39,813 nucleotides of DNA from Rhodonellum sp041748555. GTDB taxonomy: Bacteria > Bacteroidota > Bacteroidia > Cytophagales > Cyclobacteriaceae. A program made the position numbers and the translations under genes. Positions 16,801-24,988 of this stretch are shown here, one piece after another. The stretch lies in NCBI GenBank assembly GCA_041748555.1, contig JBGTDA010000176.1, forward strand, positions 1-39,813. Reading direction: 5' to 3'. The first letter of the stretch is position 1. Every line of letters starts with the position of its first letter. The notes below the pieces were generated by a model, which was given only the letters and a program-made list of their open reading frames with translations, did not search any database and was not told the origin of the DNA.

Positions 16801-17039
16801 CCAATGTAGGAAAACACCAGAACAGTTTCAGGTCCCTGAACATTAATGGTGTAATTTCCATCAATGTCAGTTGCGGTACCTGTCGAGGTTCCTTTGATGA
16901 TGATAGAAACTCCCGGAAGCGAGGTACCGTCTTGGTTGTTTGTGACGGTTCCCGTCACTGCCCTTGTCTGAGCTGACAAAGGACCGACTGTCCATGCCAT
17001 CAGCAGGCATCCAATGAATAGTAGTAATAAATTTCTCAT
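13809..17039 (-). CDS. SusC/RagA-family TonB-linked outer membrane transporter
   Basis: A 1076-residue TonB-dependent transporter. The signal peptide is at about 1-23 (ending LSAQ). The carboxypeptidase-like domain spans about 27-105 (TGTVTNNQDGTSLPGVSI). A TonB-box-like EVVVTALGI lies near residues 107-115. The plug contains GRVAGVNVSN and RGNTSLQGNNQPLYVIDGIP, a SusC hallmark. The barrel ends in NYGFNLRATF with a terminal aromatic. Energised by TonB-ExbBD, it imports the ligand handed over by the SusD protein downstream. It is the first gene of the operon. Antisense frames inside it are shadows. Confidence 0.95.
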   Translation of the reverse strand: MRNLLLLFIGCLLMAWTVGPLSAQTRAVTGTVTNNQDGTSLPGVSIIIKGTSTGTATDIDGNYTINVQGPETVLVFSYIGFSTEETTVGNRSVVDISLAEDASELGEVVVTALGIERNVKALQYSVTTVGGENLTEARENNIANQLAGRVAGVNVSNVASGPAGSSRVIIRGNTSLQGNNQPLYVIDGIPMDNTNFGQAGVWGGADQGDGMSSINPDDIASMTVLKGASAAALYGARAANGVINIVTKRGTARKGIGVEFNSNVVFERINNQTDLQQEYGSGRFQGDLDTGAAQRPMTTQQGYDWGTQAWGPKFDGGNVVHFDGVTRPYSHAGDNWNRFYQTGAAWTNSISLAGGGENQTFRFNATDLRSSAVIPNSGFDRMNISLATNGKFGKRLTFDAKVLYSQEEAKNRPFLSDSPNNAFQSIFALPGDVNVLDGRGDPNKLGAIPVGTDPALLSTWGFGEGEEYLMVNNPWGQNPYWATHQVSVGDIRDRIITSGSMRYDITDFLYISGRAGMDWFTRRFSSLIPQGTGHTRNGTMSEGENRVREINLEAMLGFNKMFGNIGVNAFVGANRMRRSNETISANGQGFNVPFFHAINNTIIRNFGYGYSGSGINSVFGSAEVSYKNFLFLTGTARQDWFSVLDPANNSILYPSIGASFVFTDAINDLPNWLSFGKLRASWAQVGSATVGPYQIANVYSLLGAPAVNFEGNNVPMASFATAQGAAGTIPNRDLRPLTSTEREFGLDIRLWQNRLGIDLTYYHQKSTDDQLNAQVSRASGFGSTLVNLGEMENKGIEMLLTGSPIRGAFNWDVSFNIARNRNRVISLIEGNDILNVDEPRTRTVFVQHRTGLPFGVIAGWVQMRSPDGQLVFEPNGAPVQSSQMEVIGNGVPDWTGGINNSLSFKNFNLSFLVDFRLGGDLYSGTNLRLTQWGLHKQTLQGRAGEEPLSVSGVVNSGTDADGDPIYEAFSKTLTPGEAQNYWNQLGNRVQDRFMYDGSFAKLRQINFGYSFPARMLGRTPFQSLSLSFVGRNLAIIWKNVENIDPEANYSSGNAQGLDYFGMPQTRNYGFNLRATF

Positions 17040-17162
17040 ATATGGTTTGGTTATTTGGTTCTTAAATAATATCCTTTCTCAACAATTGATCCGATACAGA
17101 CAACCTTTGGTCGCTCATCATCCCATTTCGGTACACCATGAACTTCACTTCTATAAAAAAAA

Positions 17163-17191
17163 CAAATAAAATAAATGAACTTAACTTTCAA
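17163..17191 (-). promoter_or_regulatory. Possible promoter of the susCD operon
   Basis: On the minus strand TTTATTTG (17170-17163) differs from TAnnTTTG at one base. A TTG (17191-17189) lies 18 bp upstream. The predicted leader is about 115 nt, which is plausible for a regulated susC. Confidence 0.35.
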
Positions 17192-17445
17192 ACTGAATTG
17201 ACACCCTGTAAAAGGATTAAATACCATAAATCCGATTAAATGTAATGTATAATTACACAATTAAAAATATTAAGAAAAATAATTTTTAAACAAAAGCGGG
17301 GAGAATCCAGATTGTTTTGTGTTTTGAATCTTTTGTTTAACTTTAAATTGTTGAACTAAATTTTACAAAAAGTAAACAGGATAAATAAAAGGTTTTCATA
17401 AACCCAAAATCCTAGGATAAAAATATTTACTAAAACCCCTTCGAA
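17192..17445. other. Intergenic region between divergent PUL arms
   Basis: An AT-rich spacer of about 250 bp between susC and the GH20-like gene. I see no gene and no convincing operator palindrome. A TAACTTTA with a TTG 19 bp upstream, near 17325-17345, could be a weak rightward promoter. No sigma/anti-sigma or hybrid two-component regulator gene is present. Confidence 0.4.
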
Positions 17446-18585
17446 ATGAAAACTCACCATACAATCCTTATTGGCCTTTTGGTTCTCATCTTCGTGATAG
17501 CGTTACCGGCAGTCGGTCAGACTACAACAGAAGGTGAATTACGCGTAAAGGGCTTTGCCATTGCATCACCAAAATCCAATGAGGTCGACCGGTTTATAAC
17601 GTTCATCAATGAAGAACTTGCTCCCCGGGGGGTGAATACGCTGATTCTAAGGGTGGATTTTAACTACCAATATGAAAGCCATCCCGAACTCAGGGATGAG
17701 GATGCCTTGAGTCATGCCGATGTCAAGAAGCTGGTGACGGCTTCAAAACAAAACCTGATCAAAATCATTCCACAAATAAATCTGTTGGGGCATCAGTCCT
17801 GGGCATCCAAAACGAACAATTTACTTCGCGTTTATCCTGAGTTTGATGAAACGCCGCATATCAAAATGCCTGAAAAATATGAATGGCCCAATGAGGACGG
17901 GTTGTATTGCAAAAGCTATTGCCCTTTGCACCCGGAGGTACATGAAGTGGTTTTTGCTTTAGTGGACGAAATCGTTGCCGTTTTTGAAACAGATGCCTTT
18001 CATGCGGGGATGGATGAGGTGTTTTATATCGGAGATGATCAGTGCCCCCGATGCGGAGGTTTGGATAAAGCAAAACTTTTCGCCGGCGAAGTGACCAAAA
18101 TCAGAAATCACCTGGCCCTGTCTGACCGGAAACTCTGGATTTGGGCGGATCGCCTGCTAGACGGAAAAACTACCGGCCTGGGGATGTGGGAAGGAAGCTT
18201 CAACAACACCCACGGCGCAATTGATCTGATACCAAAAGATGTGGTGATCAATGACTGGCATTACAATAAGCCGGTTCATACACCTGTAATGTTTGCCATG
18301 AAAGGATTTGATGTCATCAGCTGTTCCTGGAACAAACCCGAAGTGGGTGTGAATCATGTAGAAGACATGTTTTTATTCCGTAAACACAATACCAAGGAAA
18401 TGAAAGATCGTTTTGCCGGCGTCATCCTAGCGGTTTGGTCAGGGACTACTCCATTTTTGGATGGTTTTTATAATTATTCGGCATCTCCAGATAAAGAGTG
18501 GAGCGAAGAAGAGAGCAATAAGCCTTGGGTGACATTTATAAAGATGTATGATAGATTGAAAGAAATTTCAGAAGATTCCGAATAG
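17446..18585 (+). CDS. Secreted GH20-like glycoside hydrolase (beta-N-acetylhexosaminidase-type fold)
   Basis: A 379-residue exported protein with a signal peptide at about 1-24 (ending AVGQ). The rest is a single TIM barrel. Residues 186-191 read HAGMDE, matching the HxGxDE motif of GH20, where the Asp-Glu pair (here D190 and E191) orients the substrate acetamido group and acts as acid. Later WADRLLDG, MWEGSF and VWSG segments supply aromatic subsite residues. It lacks the usual N-terminal GH20b domain, so it is a short family member; hexosaminidase activity is likely but not certain. It is divergent from susCD and 88 bp before a PIG-L deacetylase, which suggests joint action on N-acetylated sugars. 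A CPRCGG motif (about 205-210) is unusual. Confidence 0.75.
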   Translation: MKTHHTILIGLLVLIFVIALPAVGQTTTEGELRVKGFAIASPKSNEVDRFITFINEELAPRGVNTLILRVDFNYQYESHPELRDEDALSHADVKKLVTASKQNLIKIIPQINLLGHQSWASKTNNLLRVYPEFDETPHIKMPEKYEWPNEDGLYCKSYCPLHPEVHEVVFALVDEIVAVFETDAFHAGMDEVFYIGDDQCPRCGGLDKAKLFAGEVTKIRNHLALSDRKLWIWADRLLDGKTTGLGMWEGSFNNTHGAIDLIPKDVVINDWHYNKPVHTPVMFAMKGFDVISCSWNKPEVGVNHVEDMFLFRKHNTKEMKDRFAGVILAVWSGTTPFLDGFYNYSASPDKEWSEEESNKPWVTFIKMYDRLKEISEDSE

Positions 18586-18673
18586 GATTGGTTTTCATCA
18601 TGCATAACTACTTTTACTTTGATGAATGATACACAAAATCTTTACATTCATTTCCTTAAACCAAAACAACCAT

Positions 18674-19552
18674 ATGAAAATCAAGATCATTTTAATTTTA
18701 CTCCTTGCTTTCAGTAGCCTTTCATTTTCTTATTCACAACAAAAACCATTACAGATCATCATGATCGGAGCTCATCCCGATGACTGTGATATCAAGGGAG
18801 GGGGAACAGCAGCACTGTTTTCCGAAATGGGCCACAACGTAAAGTTCGTTTCTGTTACCAATGGCGACGCCGGACATATGGAGCAAGGCGGTGGTGTATT
18901 GGCCCAAAGGAGATACAAAGAAACCCAAGAGGTGGCCAAAAGATTGGGAATCACATACGATGTGCTGGATCATCATGACGGGGAACTTCTGGCCACGCTT
19001 CCTATCCGGCTGGAGATCATCAGAAAAATCAGGGAATGGAATGCTGATGTGGTGATCGCCCACCGTTCCAATGACTACCATCCTGATCACAGATATGCCG
19101 CCATTCTGGTTCAGGATGCAGCCTTTATGGTAGGTGTTCCCAATATTGCGGCTGATACACCACCTTTACGCAAGAATCCGGTATTTCTTTATTTCCAGGA
19201 CAATTTTCAAAAACCCTATCCCTTCCAACCCAATATTGCCATCGATATCACTTCGGTAATCGACAAGAAAATCCATGCGCTGGATGCACATACCTCCCAA
19301 TTTTACGAGTGGCTGCCTTGGGTTTCGAATTATAAAGGAGTGGTTCCCGAAGGCAAGGAAGAAAGAGTCGCTTGGCTGAAAGGAAACAGATCGGGATCAG
19401 TAACTCCCAAGGCATCCGAGACTTTGAAGAAATGGTACGGTCCCGAAAAAGCCTCCAATGCCAAATTCGTCGAATTGTTTGAAATATGTGAATATGGTTC
19501 CCAACCCTCCGAGGATGAAATCCGCCAATTGTTTCCCATGCTGAAAAAGTAA
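18674..19552 (+). CDS. PIG-L/LmbE-family deacetylase, exported
   Basis: A 292-residue zinc-dependent deacetylase of the LmbE/PIG-L type, which removes acetyl groups from N-acetylglucosamine-containing compounds. The metal-binding motif AHPDD is at residues 33-37 (H34, D37) and the second half HPDH at 136-139, with H130 and N133 nearby. A signal peptide at about 1-22 places it in the periplasm or outside. The frame extends upstream to 18626, but the ATG at 18674 gives the clean signal peptide. It probably shares a transcript with the GH20-like gene; a weak TTACTTTG element at 18614 may give it extra transcription. A strong terminator follows. Confidence 0.85.
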   Translation: MKIKIILILLLAFSSLSFSYSQQKPLQIIMIGAHPDDCDIKGGGTAALFSEMGHNVKFVSVTNGDAGHMEQGGGVLAQRRYKETQEVAKRLGITYDVLDHHDGELLATLPIRLEIIRKIREWNADVVIAHRSNDYHPDHRYAAILVQDAAFMVGVPNIAADTPPLRKNPVFLYFQDNFQKPYPFQPNIAIDITSVIDKKIHALDAHTSQFYEWLPWVSNYKGVVPEGKEERVAWLKGNRSGSVTPKASETLKKWYGPEKASNAKFVELFEICEYGSQPSEDEIRQLFPMLKK

Positions 19553-19576
19553 GGGAAACGGATTCCTGGATTTAAA

Positions 19577-19614
19577 AAAATCGGAAAGCTTGAACGGCTT
19601 TCCGATTTTATTTT
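19577..19614 (+). terminator. Intrinsic terminator after the PIG-L gene
   Basis: A 13-bp stem (AAAATCGGAAAGC / GCTTTCCGATTTT) with a 7-nt loop and a T-rich tail, 25 bp past the stop. It ends the rightward arm of the PUL. Confidence 0.85.
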
Positions 19615-19823
19615 GTTGAAAGTGGAGCTGAAATATGAGGCATTAGGCTTCTCCCCAACTGGGTAGAGTTTGGTTTGATGGCAGCTGGTCGCGCGTAGAT
19701 TCTCGCACTGGACCATCAATAATCCTCAGATTGACAAATTGAGTCAGGTTGAGGATGAAATTGAATAAGATATTATCCCTGATCACCAGAATTATATAGA
19801 TTTAGGTAAGGATCAGGCAAAAG

Positions 19824-20408
19824 TTAAAAACTAACTCCAAAACCGGATCCAAATCCATATGGATTAAAATTAACTTGCTTTTCCAAATCTCCAAAACTAT
19901 TAAAACCAATTAAAGGAGTATAACCGGCCCTAAAAAAGAAACCTCCAGCGGGCTTTTGATATCGGTATCCAATCCTGGGCAAAATAGTTTTACCCCAGTA
20001 TGGTTCTTCTCTAATATTTCGAGGAAAATCCTCATCAAAAATATAGCTTTTCTCGCGGTAGGTATAGAAACCGAGTCCAAATTCCAAATGGTGTTTTGAC
20101 TTTCCCCAAAAGGCAGTGATCTCTGCAGGAATGACCGGTACTACGTATCCACTATGAATGGGTTCGTTTGCTCTTTTAAAAAGCAAAGAGAAGCCTGCAC
20201 TTGCTGAAATCTTTAGCCTGTCTTTTTGGTAGAAAATTCGTCCATAGTTAAGTGAGTAGTTAAAAGAAGGCAATAAGAATTCGGCATGGATTGAGTTTTT
20301 GGCCGTAAAAATTTCAGCCTCAGTTTCAGCTTGAGCAGTTGCATTGTTTTGGGAAAGTACAAACAAAGCCATTACCGAAAGGAGCAAAGATTTTTGAAGT
20401 AGTGACAT
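19824..20408 (-). CDS. Small outer membrane beta-barrel protein of unknown function
   Basis: A 194-residue protein with a signal peptide at about 1-26 (ending ATAQA). Short alternating strands rich in Tyr, Phe and Gly follow, such as LNYGRIFYQ, HLEFGLGFYTY and GFFFRAGYTPLIG. The C terminus GSGFGVSF ends in phenylalanine, as expected for BAM-assembled barrels. Eight to ten strands fit the length. I know no specific family. It is separated by about 40 bp from the decayed T9SS gene upstream on the same strand and may have been transcribed with it. Confidence 0.65.
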   Translation of the reverse strand: MSLLQKSLLLSVMALFVLSQNNATAQAETEAEIFTAKNSIHAEFLLPSFNYSLNYGRIFYQKDRLKISASAGFSLLFKRANEPIHSGYVVPVIPAEITAFWGKSKHHLEFGLGFYTYREKSYIFDEDFPRNIREEPYWGKTILPRIGYRYQKPAGGFFFRAGYTPLIGFNSFGDLEKQVNFNPYGFGSGFGVSF

Positions 20409-20450
20409 GCTGTTTTTGGTTTTTATGTCTTATCAAAATATTTTTAGTGG

Positions 20451-21740
20451 TTATTTAACAATTATCTGTTGAGTCAAAACCTCAGTTTCAAAATAAATAT
20501 AAAGAAAATAGTTACCAGGATTTAGATTATTCGTATCCATTTTGATTTTACCTTGACTTGAATTGCCTGTTTTGACCAATTTTTGATCTTTATCGTACAA
20601 TTCGACTCTAAAACCTTTCTCAATAGGGCCATTTTTTGTAGTTTCTGTTTTTAGAGTCTTTATTTTGGTTTGTGCTTAAATCTTCTTTCAAAATGAAATC
20701 GACATTCAACTCGCTTACAGATGGATTGGGGTAGATCATAAAGTTTCCATACATGTAACTACAAGGGAAAGTGGTAACCCCTGAAAACCCGGTAGCACCA
20801 CAACCTATATCCACAGAAAATCTAACAGGTCCGTAAGAATTGTTGTAAGTGGGTACATATAAAGTAATTGTGTTGGCATTTGTCGATTGTACGCTCCAAC
20901 CTGAAGGAAAGTACCAATTGTATAAATAACCATTTTGATGCCCACCAGGCACAACCGCTGTATAGGTATAGGTATTGCCGTTGCAGACCGCGGTTGTCCC
21001 TGTAACATAAATTTGAGATGAGTCAACATTTCCTACTCGAAAAGAATAATTTCTTCGGGTGCTTAGGAATCGATTGTTGGGAAAAGGCCCCGGTTGTCCA
21101 TTAGGAATGGTCGATTGTACCGAAATGGTGTAATTTCCGGACGGTGTATTGGCAGGAGCAACAATATTTACTGAAGCACCATGCCCAAAAAATGGATTAG
21201 TTTCACCATTTATACTCCATCCAGGGGGAGCTATCCAATAATATTCATAATGGTAATAACAGGTTGGATCGCCAAGATCCAATGCTGGGTCAGTTTTAAA
21301 AGTATATACTTGGCCAGGGTTACACATACTTGGAGCAGTAACAGGAATTATTGGATTTGGCATTTTAACTCTTGATGTCACATATAATATCTTTTCTATA
21401 GTACCAGTATTACAGTCAGCGAAAAACTGTATTTTGTATGTCCCAACATTTGGGAAGGCATAATTCGAAATAGTTCTTCCCATACCCGAAGCTATACCAA
21501 AACCATCTTTGCTTATAATCCATTGCCAGCCACAGTTTATCTCTTGTCCCAAAAGTTTTGCTGTTGCTGTGTAATTGTGCACTGTGCCAACGTTCGGATT
21601 CGGATAAAATTATTTGGGCATACGGTAGTTGGACCTGCGATGGTCACCGTTTGCCCATTCACTTGGTAAGACAAAACCAAAAATATGCAAACAGTTAATA
21701 CTTTCTTAAAAAGGAGAAAAAGGTTAGTTTTGGATCTCAT
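20451..21740 (-). pseudogene. T9SS-secreted PKD-like repeat protein, broken by two homopolymer frameshifts
   Basis: The gene starts ATG at 21740 with a signal peptide (ending VNGQ) and a first repeat TVTIAGPTTVCPN. A one-base loss in the A run at 21606-21609 (plus strand) shifts the frame. The middle frame (21582-20620) carries PKD-like repeats, each opened by a TAPSMC or GTTAVC motif, then the YPNPSVSELNVDF start of a type A T9SS sorting domain. One extra base in the T run at 20648-20652 breaks the frame again. Restoring it gives the rest of the sorting domain (PGNYFLYIYFETE) to a TAA at 20451. Restored length is about 430 residues. Both lesions are in short homopolymers, so sequencing error or phase variation is possible. 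Confidence 0.75.
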
Positions 21741-21904
21741 GATTTATTAGGTTACTTAATTTCTTAGTAATATAAATCAAATAAATGGAAAACCAACTAA
21801 ATAAAATTTTTTTAAAAAGAAACTTGATAAGGCTACTGTTAAAGGTTTTCAATTTTACATTTGGACCCAGAAGTCCTGCTTCTGTTCGGCTGCCAAACAA
21901 TACT

Positions 21905-21953
21905 CCGTCTCCCGTCCCATCTTCCATCTTCACCTGCCTGCCGTAGGTAGGGT
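21905..21953. repeat. Degenerate heptanucleotide tandem repeat (downstream of dctM)
   Basis: Seven-base units run in register: CCGTCTC, CCGTCCC, ATCTTCC, ATCTTCA, CCTGCCT, GCCGTAG, GTAGGGT. The first four are the clearest. It lies within 80 bp of the end of the TRAP operon; another period-7 tract lies at 24900. Confidence 0.6.
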
Positions 21954-21980
21954 CTTCAAGCCCTGAAATATATAGTGTTT

Positions 21981-23276
21981 CTACAAACCAAACATCCTCG
22001 GCAACCATAGGGACATTTGTGGAAACAGAGTAATTACAATCAAACCAATAATCATAGCAATAAAGAAAGGAATCAGGGGTTTGACTACTTTTTGAATACT
22101 GGTATGGGCCACTCCCACCCCGATAAACAATACCGATCCTACAGGCGGAGTACATAATCCAATACAGAGATTGAGAATCATAATGATGCCAAAATGAACG
22201 GGGTCTATTCCCAACTCCACTACAATGGGAAGAAATATCGGCGTAAAAATCAATACCGCCGGTGTCATATCCATAAATACCCCTACAAATAAAAGAATAA
22301 CGTTGATCAGGATCAGTATTATAAAGGTATTGTCACTTACTGACAACAGTGAATTGGTGATCGATTGGGGAATATCCTCACTTGACATCACCCAGGACAT
22401 ACTCATGGAAGTTGCGATCAACAACATCACGATGGCTGTAGTTTCGGAAGATTTCAAAAGAATGGACGGGAGTTCCCTCCATTTCAATTCCCGATAAAAG
22501 AATGAAAGCAATAAGGTATAGATAACCGCAATGGCAGAGGCTTCCGTAGCAGTAAACACCCCCCCTACAATTCCGCCGATCACAATAAACAACAGCATAA
22601 GGCTTGGAAAAGCCCTGAATAATTTAGACCCCAGCTCTTTCAGAGAGGTAGCTTCACCTCCAGGCAATTTTTTTCTTCTGATAAATATTGCCGCAGTCAA
22701 CATCAGAAGAAAACCTATAAAGAGTCCCGGGATATATCCGGCTACAAACAGTGCAGCAATGGACACCCCTCCTGAAGCCAAAGAATATACGATCAGGATA
22801 TTGGAAGGCGGAATTATCAATCCTGTTGTGGAAGAGGTAATGTTCACAGCGGCTCCCAATTCTTTTGGGTAACCTTCCTTCACCATCCTTGGACCCAAAA
22901 TTCCTCCCATAGCGGAAGCTGCTGCCGCTGCCGAACCTGCAATTGCCCCAAATAGCATGGCTGCAATTACATTGACATATAACAAGCCTCCAGGCAATCT
23001 TCCTGTCAAAGCCTTTGCAAGTTCTATCAGCCGGTTGGCAATTCCGCCACGGTTCATGATTTCACCGGCAAGGACGAAAAAGGGAATTGCCAATAAAGCA
23101 AAACTATCCAATCCCGTCCCCATCCGTTGCGCAATGGTAGTAGCAGAAGGTGCCACTGAAACAGTGACCAACAAGGTTATAAAGCTGGAGAGTCCCAATG
23201 CCCATGCAACGGGAACTCCGATAGCCATAAAAGTGATAAAAGTAAGAATCAAGATGACAATGCTGATGTACTCCAT
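21981..23276 (-). CDS. dctM: TRAP transporter large permease (DctM/SiaM type)
   Basis: A 431-residue inner membrane protein with about 12 hydrophobic spans and family landmarks: GEIMNRGGIANRLIELAKAL, a GAIAGSAAAAASAMG stretch and STTGLIIPPSN. This is the ion-coupled translocating subunit of a tripartite ATP-independent periplasmic transporter, driven by the sodium or proton gradient. It begins one base after the dctQ stop. The neighbouring KDG/KDPG genes and UxaA imply a hexuronate or aldonate substrate, which is an inference from context. Confidence 0.93.
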   Translation of the reverse strand: MEYISIVILILTFITFMAIGVPVAWALGLSSFITLLVTVSVAPSATTIAQRMGTGLDSFALLAIPFFVLAGEIMNRGGIANRLIELAKALTGRLPGGLLYVNVIAAMLFGAIAGSAAAAASAMGGILGPRMVKEGYPKELGAAVNITSSTTGLIIPPSNILIVYSLASGGVSIAALFVAGYIPGLFIGFLLMLTAAIFIRRKKLPGGEATSLKELGSKLFRAFPSLMLLFIVIGGIVGGVFTATEASAIAVIYTLLLSFFYRELKWRELPSILLKSSETTAIVMLLIATSMSMSWVMSSEDIPQSITNSLLSVSDNTFIILILINVILLFVGVFMDMTPAVLIFTPIFLPIVVELGIDPVHFGIIMILNLCIGLCTPPVGSVLFIGVGVAHTSIQKVVKPLIPFFIAMIIGLIVITLFPQMSLWLPRMFGL

Positions 23277-23277
23277 T

Positions 23278-23766
23278 TCAATGGTGGGTTTGGGTTTTTA
23301 AACTTGTAAAAATCTGGGCGATCTGATAATAAATCACCAAAATGCCACTGATAGGGATGATCAGGTATATCAATGCCAAAGGAATCTGTAAGGTAGCGGA
23401 ATGCTGTTCGAGGATATAGGTGATAAAAACAAGGTTACCGCCACCAAGAACCATTACCGTAAGTGCAAAGATCAGGACCAGTGAACTGATGACAATCTGA
23501 AGCCTTACTCTTGGTTTGCCGACCATTTTCTTTAATATAATATCAATTGCCAGATGCTCATCCTGTCCCGCTACGTAGGCAGAACCAAGCATACCAAGCC
23601 AGATCAACATATAACGGGACAGTTCATCCGTAAAGGAAGCGGGATTTTGGAACACGTATCGGGATAAAACCTGCCAGGTAACATTCAGCACCATCAATGT
23701 CATCAAAACAATCAGGGATGTCGCCACTACTTTATCCAGATTTTTTTTAAAAGTTAAACTACTCAT
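23278..23766 (-). CDS. dctQ: TRAP transporter small permease (DctQ type)
   Basis: A 162-residue inner membrane protein with four predicted helices, the first at about 13-33. The conserved region around helix two reads FTDELSRYMLIWLGMLGSAY, the classic DctQ signature. It forms the membrane complex with DctM and receives the loaded DctP. It is encoded 114 bp after dctP and directly before dctM on the same strand. Confidence 0.92.
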   Translation of the reverse strand: MSSLTFKKNLDKVVATSLIVLMTLMVLNVTWQVLSRYVFQNPASFTDELSRYMLIWLGMLGSAYVAGQDEHLAIDIILKKMVGKPRVRLQIVISSLVLIFALTVMVLGGGNLVFITYILEQHSATLQIPLALIYLIIPISGILVIYYQIAQIFTSLKTQTHH

Positions 23767-23880
23767 TGGTTAATTTTTCAGGTTAGCTATGGGTTAATCT
23801 AATATGTCAATAAAAAGCAAAATCACAAAAGGGAAACCGGATGAACGGATTGTAAGCTTTTTCACAGAAAGAACATATAT

Positions 23881-24864
23881 TTAAGGGTGATCCCGGATTT
23901 GCTGAACAATTTCATATAATTCCGGCTGCAAGATTTCCATTTCATCATACATACTCTCTACTGCAAGCCTAAAATCTGTCTGATCCGGGTAAATAATAGT
24001 GACGCCCGCTTTTTTAAGTTCTGTCATGGATTCTTCTACAGCTTCCGCCCATATTTTATATTCATACACCGCAGATTCATCAGCAGCTTCCTGTAGCCAT
24101 TTTTTTTCCTCGTCAGAAAGTAATTTCCACACTTTTGTGCTGACGATCATCATGTCAGGCACAGCGGTATGTTCATTGATGGAATAAAATTTACAAACCT
24201 CATAATGCCTGGAAGTATATAAACTCGGAGGATTGTTTTCGGCCCCGTCTACTATTCCCTGCTGAAGAGCAGTATAGAGTTCTCCATAGGAAACCGGGGT
24301 GGGTGAACCGCCAAAATTTTTGACCATATTGGTCGCCGTGTTGCTTTCCATCACCCTGATTTTCAAACCCCTTAAATCCTCAGGGTTTTCTATGGGTTTG
24401 TTTTTGGTATAAAATGACCTTTTGCCTGCATCATAATAGCAGAGGCCCCGCAACCAATAATCCTCCCCTTCCAGCAACAGCTGTTGGCCGATCTCACCTT
24501 TCAAAACCCGATCCCGGTGTTCGTCATCTCTGAAAAGATATGGTAAACTCAATACCTGGATTTTGGGTGAAAAACTTTCCATGATGGCCGAGGAAACCTT
24601 TGTCATGCCCAAACTACCGATCTGCAAAAGTTCTACAAGTTCACGTTCTGAACCCAATTGCTGATTGGGATAAACTTTGACAATCATTTGGCCATCAGAC
24701 TTTTCTTTCACCTTCTCGGCCAGAAAAATCATAGCGCCATGTACCGGATGGGTCACTCCCAACCCATGGCCCAACTTGATCACCCGCACCCCTCCCGGTC
24801 CCTTGCAGGCAGCGAGCATAAAGATGCTTAAAATGATAATTAACAAACTGTATTTTCTGATCAT
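23881..24864 (-). CDS. dctP: TRAP transporter substrate-binding protein (DctP family), lipoprotein
   Basis: A 327-residue extracytoplasmic solute-binding protein. A lipobox MLAAC ends at residue 20, so it is tethered to a membrane, which is not the rule for DctP proteins. Family motifs include NQQLGSERELVELLQIGSLG near residue 67 and the carboxylate-binding region around LRGLKIRVMES, whose arginine (about 171) typically binds the substrate carboxylate. GGSPTPVSYGELYTALQQG and VDGAENNP follow. Uronate-binding members of this family often sit beside Entner-Doudoroff-type genes, as here. The substrate is likely a sugar acid, by context. Confidence 0.92.
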   Translation of the reverse strand: MIRKYSLLIIILSIFMLAACKGPGGVRVIKLGHGLGVTHPVHGAMIFLAEKVKEKSDGQMIVKVYPNQQLGSERELVELLQIGSLGMTKVSSAIMESFSPKIQVLSLPYLFRDDEHRDRVLKGEIGQQLLLEGEDYWLRGLCYYDAGKRSFYTKNKPIENPEDLRGLKIRVMESNTATNMVKNFGGSPTPVSYGELYTALQQGIVDGAENNPPSLYTSRHYEVCKFYSINEHTAVPDMMIVSTKVWKLLSDEEKKWLQEAADESAVYEYKIWAEAVEESMTELKKAGVTIIYPDQTDFRLAVESMYDEMEILQPELYEIVQQIRDHP

Positions 24865-24899
24865 GTATGGTTGCTTTTTGGGTTTGGGGAATACTTTGA

Positions 24900-24982
24900 G
24901 TATGTGGTATTTAGTATGTGGTATGTGGTATGTGATATGTGGAACGTGGTACTTGATCTAGGTTCTTGATTCTTGCTACTTA
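24900..24982. repeat. Degenerate heptanucleotide tandem repeat (between kdgA and dctP)
   Basis: Successive 7-base units based on GTATGTG: GTATGTG, GTATTTA, GTATGTG three times, ATATGTG, GAACGTG, GTACTTG, then a 6-base unit ATCTAG, then GTTCTTG, ATTCTTG, CTACTTA. The register holds for about 83 bp and fills most of the gap between kdgA and dctP, inside what looks like one operon. Confidence 0.8.
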
Positions 24983-24988
24983 ACATTT

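Noticed and set aside
19668..19834. Coding-like rightward run (INNPQIDKLSQVEDEIE, then a stop, then about 17 more codons) before the small outer membrane protein
   Set aside because: Too short, has an in-frame stop, overlaps the convergent gene's end, and matches no family I know; at best a relic.
21724..22155. 143-codon leftward frame overlapping the end of dctM
   Set aside because: The first half is an out-of-frame reading of dctM, and the second half is repeat-containing intergenic DNA.
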